A DNA stretch of 7,721 nucleotides from Sphingomonadaceae bacterium (GTDB taxonomy: Bacteria; Pseudomonadota; Alphaproteobacteria; Sphingomonadales; Sphingomonadaceae), in NCBI GenBank assembly GCA_947451875.1, contig CANGBE010000063.1, positions 1 to 7,721 of the forward strand. The letters run 5' to 3'. Made by a program: the position numbers and the translations under genes. Shown here in pieces: positions 1-6,716 of this stretch. The notes beneath the pieces are model-generated. The model saw only the letters and a list, made by a program, of their open reading frames with translations, was not told the DNA's origin and did not search any database. The first letter of the stretch is position 1; the number at the start of each line of letters is the position of its first letter.

Positions 1-866
1 ACAATATGCGCCGGCGTCTGCATGGGGTTTGCCTGGATATAGTTATCCGGGTGGCCCAGCGCATTCGGGAAGAAGAATACCATGGCACAATAAAGCACCA
101 AGAACACGCCGAGCCCGAAGCCGTCCTTCGCAGTATAGTAGGGATGGAACGGAACGGTATCGCTCTCGGTCTTGATCTCGACACCGGTCGGGTTCGAGGA
201 GCCTGGAATGTGCAAAGCCCAGATGTGCAGGATCACTACGCCCAGGATCACGAAGGGCAGGAGAAAGTGTAGCGAGAAAAAGCGGTTGAGCGCTGCATTA
301 TCAGGTGCAAATCCACCCAGCAGCCACTGCTGGAGCGGCTCACCCACCAGAGGGATCGCCCCGAACAGGCCGGTAATGACCTTGGCACCCCAGAAGCTCA
401 TTTGCCCCCAAGGCAGCACGTAACCCATGAAAGCAGTTGCCATCATCAGCAGGAAGATCAGCACACCGAGCAGCCAGATCATCTCGCGCGGTGCCTTGTA
501 AGAGCTGAAGTAAAACCCACGAAAAATATGAGTATAGACCACAACAAAGAACGCCGAAGCGCCATTCGCATGGGCATAGCGCATCAGCCAGCCCCAGTTG
601 ACGTCGCGCATGATGTGCTCAGTCGAGGTGAAAGCGATGTCCGCATTGGCGGCATAGTGCATCGCCAGAATGATACCGGTCACAATCTGGATAACCAGAC
701 AGAAACCTGCAAGAACACCGAAGTTCCACATGTAGTTCAGGTTGCGCGGCACCGGATAACCGGCACCAATCGCATTATACATGAACCGCGGAAGCGGTAG
801 CTTTTCGTCCATCCACTGCATGAAGGGATGGCTTGGCTTGTATTCGTTCGCCCAGGGGAAGCTCAT
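1..866 (-). CDS. petB: Cytochrome b of the cytochrome bc1 complex (partial, 3' end cut off)
   Basis: Membrane subunit of ubiquinol:cytochrome c oxidoreductase; it carries haems bL and bH and both quinone sites. I translated 288 codons from the ATG at 866-864 and the frame stays open to the left edge. The product begins MSFPWANEYKPSHPFMQWMD and stops at QTPAHI, just before the expected PEWY motif of the Qo site, so roughly the last third is outside the window. The four haem-ligand histidines are visible: H99 (YAHANGAS) paired with H113 (YTHIFRG), and H200 (SLHFLLPF) paired with H214 (LHIWALH). Both pairs are 14 apart, as in alphaproteobacteria and mitochondria. GYVLPWGQMSFWGAKVIT (about 148-165) is the conserved stretch bordering the Qo site. 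Hydrophobic segments fit the usual first helices. The start lies 11 bases after the petA stop, so the two are one operon; petC should follow. Third codon positions look less GC-biased by eye than in pepN, as can happen in well-expressed core genes. Confidence 0.98.
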   Translation of the reverse strand, partial: MSFPWANEYKPSHPFMQWMDEKLPLPRFMYNAIGAGYPVPRNLNYMWNFGVLAGFCLVIQIVTGIILAMHYAANADIAFTSTEHIMRDVNWGWLMRYAHANGASAFFVVVYTHIFRGFYFSSYKAPREMIWLLGVLIFLLMMATAFMGYVLPWGQMSFWGAKVITGLFGAIPLVGEPLQQWLLGGFAPDNAALNRFFSLHFLLPFVILGVVILHIWALHIPGSSNPTGVEIKTESDTVPFHPYYTAKDGFGLGVFLVLYCAMVFFFPNALGHPDNYIQANPMQTPAHI

Positions 867-873
867 GATTTTC

Positions 874-879
874 TACCTC
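874..879 (-). promoter_or_regulatory. Ribosome binding site of petB, overlapping the petA stop codon
   Basis: On the minus strand the petA stop is TGA within TGAGGTAG. The GAGG core sits partly inside that stop and lies about 9 bases before the petB ATG. This arrangement suggests that ribosomes finishing petA re-initiate on petB, which would keep the subunits in proportion. Confidence 0.65.
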
Positions 880-1444
880 AGCCGATCTTGACGATAGTGT
901 CGGTGCTGAATGCGTACTCCGGAACCTCAAGGTTCTTTGGCGCAGGGCCTTTGCGGATACGGGCAGCGGTATCGTATGTCGAACCGTGGCAAGGGCAGTA
1001 ATACCCTCCGAAATCGCCCTTCACCTCACCCTCGCCGGAGCCAAGAGGCACGCAGCCGAGGTGGGTGCAAACCCCCATGGTGATCAGCCAGTTCTTCTTG
1101 CCTTCCTTGGTCCGATCCTTGAGGCTCTGCGGATCACGAAGGGAGGAAACGTCCACCGCTTCCGCCGCAGCAATTTCAGCTGGCGTCAGATTGCGGATGA
1201 AAACCGGCTGCTTGCGGAACACCGCCTTGATCGCCTGACCCGGAGCAATCGCGCTGATGTCGATTTCCGTCGAGCTTTCAGCCCGGACATCTGCCGAAGG
1301 AGCCATCTGGCTGATCAGCGGAACCAGCGTGGCGATACCGCCGACACCTGCCGCGCTAACCGCTGCGATATTGATGAAATCGCGCCGACGAACGCCTTCG
1401 GTCTCGTGACCGGCTGGCGCTGCAGTGCCCGCATCTTGTGACAT
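878..1444 (-). CDS. petA: Rieske iron-sulfur subunit of the cytochrome bc1 complex
   Basis: Carries the 2Fe-2S cluster that takes the first electron from quinol at the Qo site and passes it to cytochrome c1; anchored in the inner membrane with the head in the periplasm. The 188-residue length is normal for the family. A twin-arginine leader is visible, VRRRDFINIAAV at about 18-29, followed by one hydrophobic segment to about residue 47 that normally stays as the membrane anchor. The cluster-binding boxes are CTHLGC (126-131) and CPCHGS (150-155). By family rules C126, H128, C150 and H153 bind the cluster, while C131 and C152 form the stabilising disulfide. The C-terminal PAPKNLEVPEY stretch is the usual proline loop region. 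The ATG at 1444-1442 has AAGG six bases upstream. First gene of the operon with petB. All key residues are present; identification is secure. Confidence 0.98.
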   Translation of the reverse strand: MSQDAGTAAPAGHETEGVRRRDFINIAAVSAAGVGGIATLVPLISQMAPSADVRAESSTEIDISAIAPGQAIKAVFRKQPVFIRNLTPAEIAAAEAVDVSSLRDPQSLKDRTKEGKKNWLITMGVCTHLGCVPLGSGEGEVKGDFGGYYCPCHGSTYDTAARIRKGPAPKNLEVPEYAFSTDTIVKIG

Positions 1445-1450
1445 GGTTGA

Positions 1451-1454
1451 CCTT
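1451..1454 (-). promoter_or_regulatory. Ribosome binding site of petA
   Basis: AAGG on the minus strand, six bases before the petA ATG. It supports the chosen start, which also places the twin-arginine motif at a normal distance from the N-terminus. Confidence 0.55.
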
Positions 1455-1586
1455 GTCCTGTTCCAGCGACTCGTTTTGGGTTTGCCACCCGAGCGAGCCG
1501 AAAATCGCTAATTTCTAACGTCCGGAGACCCCCGCCCGCCTGCATCGCGCACGGCTTTCCCGCCATTCCGATACCGACTTGGCGCC

Positions 1587-1615
1587 CCTCTAGACGGGAA
1601 AATTTGGCCTGCCAA
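1587..1615 (-). promoter_or_regulatory. Candidate weak promoter for the petAB operon
   Basis: In the gap between pgeF and petA the minus strand reads TTGGCA (1615-1610), a 17-base spacer, then TAGAGG (1592-1587). The first hexamer is a fair -35 match; the second matches the -10 consensus at only three of six positions. If used, the transcript would have a leader of roughly 135 bases before petA. The gap between two same-strand genes is the natural place for the operon promoter, but the match is weak and could be chance. Confidence 0.2.
1604..1615. repeat. Short inverted repeat TTGGC-CT-GCCAA
   Basis: Perfect five-base arms separated by two bases in the 203-base gap between pgeF and petA, overlapping the candidate -35 hexamer. 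The shape would suit a small operator, but it is too short to be significant on its own. It is not a convincing terminator: the stem is short, the loop is only two bases, and the T stretch after it on the minus strand is interrupted by A residues. Confidence 0.3.
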
Positions 1616-1647
1616 CCGCCTTTTTCACTGCCAGAGGCATGGGCTGT

Positions 1648-2412
1648 TCAAGCCGGTGGACAAAGCCCGATCAGCGAAATCTGGCGACCGTAATTTGCTT
1701 GCTCGAGATGGGTGGCGCGGCGGAAGGAAAAGAAGCGATCTTCCTGCCCGTAGGTATCCTGCGAAAGCCGTGAAATAGCGCCGATTCCAGCACTTTTCAG
1801 ACGGTTCGCTACATAGCACTCAAGGTCAAACTGCCAGTGTCCTGCACGGCCCGGTACAAAGCATTCCTCCGCATCGGGGAAGGAATCACGAAAGCTGTGA
1901 GAGACCTCATAACTCGCCTGTGCGATGCACGGACCAATCGCGGCGCACACTGATGCAGGCTCGCAACCAAGCGATGCAAGCGATGCAATGGTGTTCTCCA
2001 GCACGCCGCCAAGCGCGCCTTTCCAGCCCGCGTGCGCCGCCCCGACAACCCCAGCCTTACGGTCGGCAAACAGCACCGGCACGCAATCGGCGGTGACGAT
2101 ACCGAGCAAGACCCCCGGACGATCCGTCACCATCGCATCGGCATGAGGGCGCTGGTTCAACGGCCACGATTCGGTCACCACGACGCAGTCTGGCGAGTGA
2201 ACCTGATAGACTGTAGCGAGGTTCGCCCCCGGCAAAACCGCCGCCACCGCACGCCGCCGGTTGTCGGCAACCGCCGCGTCATCATCACCGGCGCCCAGCC
2301 CGACATTGAGCCCGGCAACCTCGCCGGTGGAAATGCCGCCGCGCCGACCGAGGAAGCCGTGTGGCACTCCCGCCAGCGCATCGGCGGTCAGGACTTCGAT
2401 CTCCTCAGCCAA
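1648..2412 (-). CDS. pgeF: Peptidoglycan editing factor PgeF (YfiH/YlmD family, multicopper polyphenol oxidase-like)
   Basis: Cytoplasmic enzyme of the DUF152/COG1496 family. Members have been described as laccase-like oxidases and as purine nucleoside phosphorylases; in E. coli PgeF keeps L-serine from replacing L-alanine in the wall stem peptide. The 254-residue length is usual. The family histidine/cysteine site is complete: H72 (YQVHSPD), C110 (TADCVPVLFAD) and H127 (AAHAGWKG). IGPCI (159-163) and the terminal FFSFRR (227-232) are also family signatures. The chosen start is TTG at 2412-2410. An in-frame TGA lies just upstream, the next candidate is a GTG at codon 16 inside the conserved GVPHGFLGRRGG region, and AGGTGAG sits eight bases before the TTG. 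The gene begins inside the last codons of pepN (8-base overlap), so it is very likely co-transcribed and translationally coupled with pepN. Family assignment is firm; the in vivo role here is by analogy. Confidence 0.95.
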   Translation of the reverse strand: MAEEIEVLTADALAGVPHGFLGRRGGISTGEVAGLNVGLGAGDDDAAVADNRRRAVAAVLPGANLATVYQVHSPDCVVVTESWPLNQRPHADAMVTDRPGVLLGIVTADCVPVLFADRKAGVVGAAHAGWKGALGGVLENTIASLASLGCEPASVCAAIGPCIAQASYEVSHSFRDSFPDAEECFVPGRAGHWQFDLECYVANRLKSAGIGAISRLSQDTYGQEDRFFSFRRATHLEQANYGRQISLIGLCPPA

Positions 2413-5023
2413 GGCTCTTGCTCACCTGCTCGAACACATCACGCGATAGGCCCGGCCGGGCGACGATCAGCTCAAGCTCGGCCCGCATCATCGCCGCGCG
2501 GCCCGGCTCGATCCGCCGCCAGCGCCCGAGCGAGGGGACAAACCGTGCCGCCGTCTGCGCGTTAATCGGATCGAGCGTGAGGATCAGATCGGCGATGATC
2601 CGGTAGCCCTCGCCGCTGGCATCGTGGAAAGCATGGCCGTTCGCCGCCAGCGCCATGTACAGCGCGCGCACCCGGTTGGGGTTGTGCAGGGTGAAGTCGG
2701 GATGATCAGCCAGCGCCTTGGCATGGGCCAAAGCATCGGCGTGCATCGAACCCGCCTGCAAGGTGAACCACTTGTCGGTGACGAGCGCGTTGCCCTCGAA
2801 GCGGCGGTGGAAGTCCGCCAGCTTTTCGACGCGCTCGGGAGCGTCCAAACCGCAGAGCACCATCAGCGCGCCCTGCCGGTCGGTCATGTTGTCCGCCGCA
2901 TCATATTGCGCAGCGGCGCGCTTCGCACCCTCCTGCGGCACACCGGCGGCGAGGTAGACCAAGGCTTGCGTCTTGACCTTGCGCGCACCCTTGGATGCGG
3001 CATCAAGACCAAAGGGTACGGCAGAGGCGCAATCATGCAGCGCGATGAAGCGATCCTTGAGCTGCTCACCCAGCCAGCCCTTCAGCGCCTCACGCTCGCG
3101 CCAGATCGCTTGCGGATCGGCCTGTTCGAGCTGCTCGGCCAGATAGGATTCGCCCGGCAGGATCAGCAGTTCACCGCGCATCAGGTCATCGAGCGAAGCA
3201 TCATCCAGCACCGCCGCCAAGGCCGCGCCAATCGCGCTGCGCCCTGCGGCTGGATCGGCCCCGCCCAGCACGGCGACCAGATGGCTGACGATCAGGCTCT
3301 GCAAGGCCTCATAGCGGGCGAAGGGATCATCATCGTGCGCGGCGAGGAAGACCAGATCCGCCTCGTCCTGCCCGGCATCAAGCGCCACCGGCGCAGAAAA
3401 GCCGCGGTTAATCGAGAGTACGGGCTTTGCCGCGAAGCCCGCGAAGGTGAAGCTGGCCTCAGCCTTGTCGAGCACCACCAGCTGCTCGCCGGAATGCTTT
3501 GCGGTGGACCGATCGAACAGGGCGAGGCGCAGCGGTATTGGCATCGGCTGCTTGGCAGGCTGGCCCGGGGTTGCGGGAACGTCCTGCGTCAGGTGCAGCG
3601 TGGCGGTTTCGCCGGAATGCTCCAGCCGCGCGGTGACTTTCGGCGTGCCAGCCTGTGAATACCACAAGCGGAATTGGGTGAGGTCCAGCCCTGCACCGTC
3701 CTCGATAGACTTGATAAAGTCCTCGCATGTCGCCGCCTCGCCGTCATGGCGTTCGAAGTAGAGGTCAGTACCTTTGCGGAACCGCTCGGCCCCGGCCATC
3801 GTGCGCATCATGCGGATCACCTCGGCGCCCTTGTTGTAGACGGTGGAGGTATAGAAGTTGGAGATCTCCTGATAGGCATCAGGCCGGATCGGATGGGCGA
3901 GCGGCCCCGAATCCTCGGGGAACTGTGCAGCGCGCAGCACCCGCACATCCTCGATCCGCTTGACCGGCTCGCTGCCCATATCGGCGCTGAACAGCTGGTC
4001 ACGCAGCACGGTGAAGCCTTCCTTCAGGCTCAGCTGGAACCAGTCGCGGCAGGTGATGCGGTTGCCCGACCAGTTGTGGAAGTATTCGTGGCCGATCACC
4101 CCCTCGACGCCATCGTAATCGCCGTCGGTCGCGGTATCCTGATCGGCTAGGACATAGCGGGTGTTGAACACGTTCAGCCCCTTGTTCTCCATCGCCCCCA
4201 TGTTGAAGTCCGACACGGCGACGATGTTGAACAAGTCGAGATCGTATTCGCGGCCAAAGGCCTGCTCGTCCCAGCGCATCGAGTTGATCAGGCTGCGCAT
4301 GGCGTGGCCGGTGCGATGCTCGTCGCCTGAGCGGACATAGATGCCGAGTTCGACCTTGCGGCCGGACATGGTTGTGAAAGTGTCTTTGGTGGCCACCAGA
4401 TCGCCCGCAACCAGCGCGAAGAGATAGGCGGGCTTGGGCCAGGGATCGTGCCATTCTGCCCAGTGGGTGCCATCTGTGGCTTCACCTGAAGCGGCGCAGT
4501 TGCCGTTGGACAACAGCACCGGAAACGCCGCTTTGTCGCCGCTCATCCGCACGCGGTAGATCGACAGCACATCGGGCCGGTCAGGGAAGAAAGTGATCCG
4601 CCGGAACCCTTCGGCCTCGCACTGGGTGCAAAGCATGCCGTTCGAGGCATAGAGCCCCATCAGCTGCGAATTGGCCGCAGGGTTGATCGCGGTCTCGACT
4701 GTGATCTCGTGGGCGAGGCCGGTCAGGTCGACCAGCAGATCGTCGCCCTCCATGCGCCAGCCATTCGATTCGCGGCCATCGATGCGGACCGAGCGGGCGG
4801 CAAGGCCATCGCCGTTGAGCCGGATCGTGGCCTCAGCCGCTGCGGCTGGATTGCGCGCAACCGAAAGCCGCGCGGTAACCGTGGTGGCATCAAGCCCGAG
4901 CGCGAAATCAAGGGAGACTTCTGGCACCAGCCAGGCAGGCGGACGATAGTCCTCGCGGCGGATGACGGGGGGCGGGGTGGTGGCTGATGCTTGGATATCC
5001 ATAGAACAGGTCTTTAACCCCAT
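2405..5023 (-). CDS. pepN: Aminopeptidase N (M1 family zinc metallopeptidase)
   Basis: Removes N-terminal residues from peptides in the last steps of cytoplasmic protein turnover. At 872 residues it is close to the 870 of E. coli PepN, and the known active-site residues line up at a constant offset of 15: substrate-amine-binding E136 in TQCEAEG, the exopeptidase motif GAMEN at 276-280, zinc ligands H312 and H316 in HEYFHNW with E335 in LKEGFTV, and transition-state Y396 in STVYNKGA. Order: N-terminal beta domain (about 1-195), thermolysin-like catalytic domain (to about 440), a small beta domain (to about 535), then a helical C-terminal domain. The N-terminus is uncertain: ATG at 5023-5021 gives a weakly conserved MGLKTCS lead, while the ATG at 5002-5000 (residue 8, MDIQASA) is an equally possible start; neither has a clear Shine-Dalgarno sequence. 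Divergent from the gene at 5059 and overlapping pgeF by 8 bases at its end. Confidence 0.98.
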   Translation of the reverse strand: MGLKTCSMDIQASATTPPPVIRREDYRPPAWLVPEVSLDFALGLDATTVTARLSVARNPAAAAEATIRLNGDGLAARSVRIDGRESNGWRMEGDDLLVDLTGLAHEITVETAINPAANSQLMGLYASNGMLCTQCEAEGFRRITFFPDRPDVLSIYRVRMSGDKAAFPVLLSNGNCAASGEATDGTHWAEWHDPWPKPAYLFALVAGDLVATKDTFTTMSGRKVELGIYVRSGDEHRTGHAMRSLINSMRWDEQAFGREYDLDLFNIVAVSDFNMGAMENKGLNVFNTRYVLADQDTATDGDYDGVEGVIGHEYFHNWSGNRITCRDWFQLSLKEGFTVLRDQLFSADMGSEPVKRIEDVRVLRAAQFPEDSGPLAHPIRPDAYQEISNFYTSTVYNKGAEVIRMMRTMAGAERFRKGTDLYFERHDGEAATCEDFIKSIEDGAGLDLTQFRLWYSQAGTPKVTARLEHSGETATLHLTQDVPATPGQPAKQPMPIPLRLALFDRSTAKHSGEQLVVLDKAEASFTFAGFAAKPVLSINRGFSAPVALDAGQDEADLVFLAAHDDDPFARYEALQSLIVSHLVAVLGGADPAAGRSAIGAALAAVLDDASLDDLMRGELLILPGESYLAEQLEQADPQAIWREREALKGWLGEQLKDRFIALHDCASAVPFGLDAASKGARKVKTQALVYLAAGVPQEGAKRAAAQYDAADNMTDRQGALMVLCGLDAPERVEKLADFHRRFEGNALVTDKWFTLQAGSMHADALAHAKALADHPDFTLHNPNRVRALYMALAANGHAFHDASGEGYRIIADLILTLDPINAQTAARFVPSLGRWRRIEPGRAAMMRAELELIVARPGLSRDVFEQVSKSLG
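2421..2427 (-). promoter_or_regulatory. Ribosome binding site that decides the TTG start of pgeF
   Basis: AGGTGAG on the minus strand, inside the final codons of pepN and eight bases before the TTG. It is a strong match to the anti-Shine-Dalgarno sequence at good spacing. Its TGA is also the in-frame stop that closes the pgeF frame upstream, leaving TTG as the only start that keeps the whole conserved N-terminus. Confidence 0.6.
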
Positions 5024-5058
5024 TTGCGAAACCGCGTCACCCGGCTATCGACGAATGT
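5024..5058. other. Divergent intergenic gap between pepN and the SDR gene
   Basis: Only 35 bases separate the two outward-facing start codons (56 if pepN starts at its second ATG). There is no room for two complete separate promoters, so at least one must overlap the N-terminal coding region of the opposite gene. I see no good -35/-10 pair. TTGGAT at 4991-4996 followed 17 bases later by TTAACC on the plus strand is too weak to call. Confidence 0.5.
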
Positions 5059-5889
5059 ATGCCCCGCATGTTCATCTTCGGCCTCGGCTACAGCGCCAAG
5101 TTCATCGCCGCCGCTCTTGAAGCGCGGGGGTGGGAGGTGGTGTCCACCGGGCGCGAGGGGACGTTGGCGTTTGATGACGAGGGATCGGTGCGGCTAGCGC
5201 TGGCGGATAGCAGCCACGTCCTCTCCTCCGTTCCGCCGAGCGGCGAGGGCGTTGATCCGGTGCTGGATCGCTATGGTGCCACACTGGCGGGCAAGTGGCT
5301 GGGCTATCTCTCCTCCACCGGCGTCTATGGCGATTGCGGCGGGGCCTGGGTCGATGAGACAGCCCCCACTGGCAAAGGCCGCCGCACCGCGCGGGCCGAG
5401 TGTGATGCCGAGTGGCTGGCACAGGGCGCGCGGGTGTTTCGTCTGCCGGGTATCTATGGCCCGGGTCGGTCCGCGCTGGAGCGGGTGGCTGAGGGTAAGG
5501 CGCACCGGATTGCTATTCAGGATCAGGTTTTCAGCCGGGTCCATGTGGCAGACATTGCCGCTGGCGTTCTCTCCGCGCTCGATGCTCCCTCGGGTGCTTA
5601 CAACCTCACCGATGATCTCCCCGCCAGCCAGAATGCGGTGATCGAGGAGGCCTGCCGCCTGCTGGGCCTCGTCCCGCCGCCGATGCAGTCGCTGGAGGAG
5701 GCGAACCTTTCGCCCATGGCGCGGGCTTTCTATTCCGAGAACCGGCGGGTGGCGAATCGGAAGGCCAAGCTCGTGCTCGGCTGGAGCCCGCGCTATCCAA
5801 CTTTTTACGAGGGGCTGCGCGCCCTCAACGCCACGACCAATCCGGCCAGCGCGAGAACGGAACCTGCCACCGCAAGCGGCGTCCACTGA
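5059..5889 (+). CDS. Atypical SDR / NAD-dependent epimerase-family protein (YeeZ-like)
   Basis: A Rossmann-fold nucleotide-binding protein of 276 residues, about the length of E. coli YeeZ (274, from memory). The N-terminus MFIFGLGYSAKFIAAAL is the dinucleotide-binding strand-turn-helix with GxGYxxK. YLSSTGVYGDCGGAWVDE (83-100) is the hallmark of this subfamily, and VFRLPGIYGPGRS (126-138) follows as usual. The tyrosine in VYG is there, but I see no lysine four residues later, so the classical YxxxK catalytic pair is not evident; this is typical of atypical SDRs and the reaction is unknown. DIAAGVLSAL and YNLTDDLPAS are conserved C-terminal-half elements. The start is ATG at 5059; an ATG at 5068 (residue 4) would keep the whole fold, and neither has a clear Shine-Dalgarno sequence. 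It is divergent from pepN, and its last 27 codons are antisense to the end of the EamA gene. I assign no substrate. Confidence 0.88.
   Translation: MPRMFIFGLGYSAKFIAAALEARGWEVVSTGREGTLAFDDEGSVRLALADSSHVLSSVPPSGEGVDPVLDRYGATLAGKWLGYLSSTGVYGDCGGAWVDETAPTGKGRRTARAECDAEWLAQGARVFRLPGIYGPGRSALERVAEGKAHRIAIQDQVFSRVHVADIAAGVLSALDAPSGAYNLTDDLPASQNAVIEEACRLLGLVPPPMQSLEEANLSPMARAFYSENRRVANRKAKLVLGWSPRYPTFYEGLRALNATTNPASARTEPATASGVH
5805..5889. other. Tail-to-tail overlap of two convergent genes (85 bases)
   Basis: The plus-strand SDR gene ends at 5889 and the minus-strand EamA gene ends at 5805, so both stops lie inside the other reading frame. In the SDR protein the overlap encodes residues 250-276, where conserved-looking EGLRAL is followed by a low-complexity tail rich in Ala, Thr and Ser. 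In the transporter it encodes the last predicted helix. No intergenic terminator is possible here. Confidence 0.9.
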
Positions 5890-6716
5890 TAGCCTTCGAG
5901 CAGAGTCGAAAGCACCATCGCTAACACGAGGGTAACCACCCCGTTATAAGCGGCCTTGCCCGCGCCGATCGTCCGCACCAGCCCGAAATAGAGCGGAAAG
6001 GTCACCACCGATCCGGCAATCGCAAGATAGGCCGTGCCCGCCCAAAAGCGCGGGTCGGCGGGAATAGTCGGCGGGCCGGACATCGCCCATGCCAGCGCGC
6101 CATCGATCATCACGCCATAGCCCATCGACCAAGCCAGCAGGCTCGTCATCGGCACCGAGCGGCCGGTCTCATTGGCCTGCACAACATTGGCGATCGCCGC
6201 CGCAATGATACCGCCAGTCGCCAGCAAGACCCCCAGCCAGACATTGCCGCCAACCGGAGCGGCACGGGCTTCGTTGAACAGCAACAGCGCGATACCGACG
6301 ATGGCGATAGCGCTCCCGACAGCAAAGCGCGCCGTTATCCGCTGGCCCAGCAGCAACCACGCCAGCAACACGTTTGGCACCATCAACAGCCCCATCATCA
6401 GCGCGACGATGCCCGATGTCAGGTGCTGCTCTGCCGCATAGACGAACATGTAATTGCCGCAGAACTGCGTCAGCCCGACGAGCATCGCCAACCGGTGCGC
6501 CTTGGCGGAGATCCTCAACCCGTCGCCTCGCACCAGCGCCAGCAGCGCCATCGCCGGAGTGGCTAGAATGAAGCGATAGACTACTGACCATGCGGGCGGA
6601 AGATCAGCAATCTGCGTAGTGATCACCCACCAGGTTGAACCCCAGATCGCCGCGACAATGGCGAAGGGGATCAGGTTGCGCGGGGCCAGAAGGCTCTGTT
6701 GTTGCAGCGGGCTCAC
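5805..6716 (-). CDS. EamA/DMT-superfamily transporter, ten predicted membrane helices
   Basis: An inner-membrane protein of 303 residues, a normal length for the two-repeat EamA family of metabolite and amino-acid exporters (RhtA, YdcZ and RhaT relatives). Hydrophobic segments lie at about 14-33, 44-62, 76-95, 101-124, 131-148, 158-179, 189-212, 224-246, 255-274 and 279-297, giving ten helices. AAIWGSTWWVI in helix 1 is the common family signature (WGS/T), and GIVALMMGLLMVPNVLLAWLLL matches the helix 4 region. The start is GTG at 6716-6714, which shares GTGA with the stop of the upstream aldolase gene; GTAAGG lies about 14 bases before it, so initiation probably relies on coupling. The TAA stop lies within the convergent SDR gene. 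The substrate cannot be read from sequence; the neighbour hints at an amino acid or a related metabolite, which is inference. Confidence 0.93.
   Translation of the reverse strand: MSPLQQQSLLAPRNLIPFAIVAAIWGSTWWVITTQIADLPPAWSVVYRFILATPAMALLALVRGDGLRISAKAHRLAMLVGLTQFCGNYMFVYAAEQHLTSGIVALMMGLLMVPNVLLAWLLLGQRITARFAVGSAIAIVGIALLLFNEARAAPVGGNVWLGVLLATGGIIAAAIANVVQANETGRSVPMTSLLAWSMGYGVMIDGALAWAMSGPPTIPADPRFWAGTAYLAIAGSVVTFPLYFGLVRTIGAGKAAYNGVVTLVLAMVLSTLLEGYQWTPLAVAGSVLALAGLVVALRARSPS
6713..6716 (-). other. GTGA stop/start overlap of the aldolase and transporter genes
   Basis: On the minus strand the last bases of the aldolase gene read CTGTGA: TGA ends the aldolase and GTG, one base earlier, begins the transporter. 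Four-base overlaps of this kind usually mark termination-reinitiation coupling within one mRNA. Confidence 0.85.

Noticed and set aside
402..800. Plus-strand open frames within petB (including 6-272 and 402-800)
   Set aside because: They are antisense to cytochrome b, whose frame is continuous across the region with all four haem ligands.
1315..1566. Minus-strand 83-codon frame covering the start of petA and the upstream gap
   Set aside because: It overlaps petA in another frame, encodes an Arg/Ala-rich product without motifs, and occupies the expected promoter region.
1627..1647. Possible hairpin terminator just after pgeF (TGCC-TCT-GGCA)
   Set aside because: The stem is only four base pairs and is followed by A residues, not a U-tract, on the transcribed strand.
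2624..3658. Long plus-strand open frame of 344 codons opposite pepN
   Set aside because: It lies wholly antisense to a well-supported aminopeptidase with intact catalytic residues. High-GC coding DNA often leaves the opposite strand free of stops, and the translation shows no recognisable domain.
5194..5886. Minus-strand open frame of 230 codons opposite the SDR gene
   Set aside because: The plus-strand reading has clear Rossmann and SDR motifs, while the opposite reading has none.
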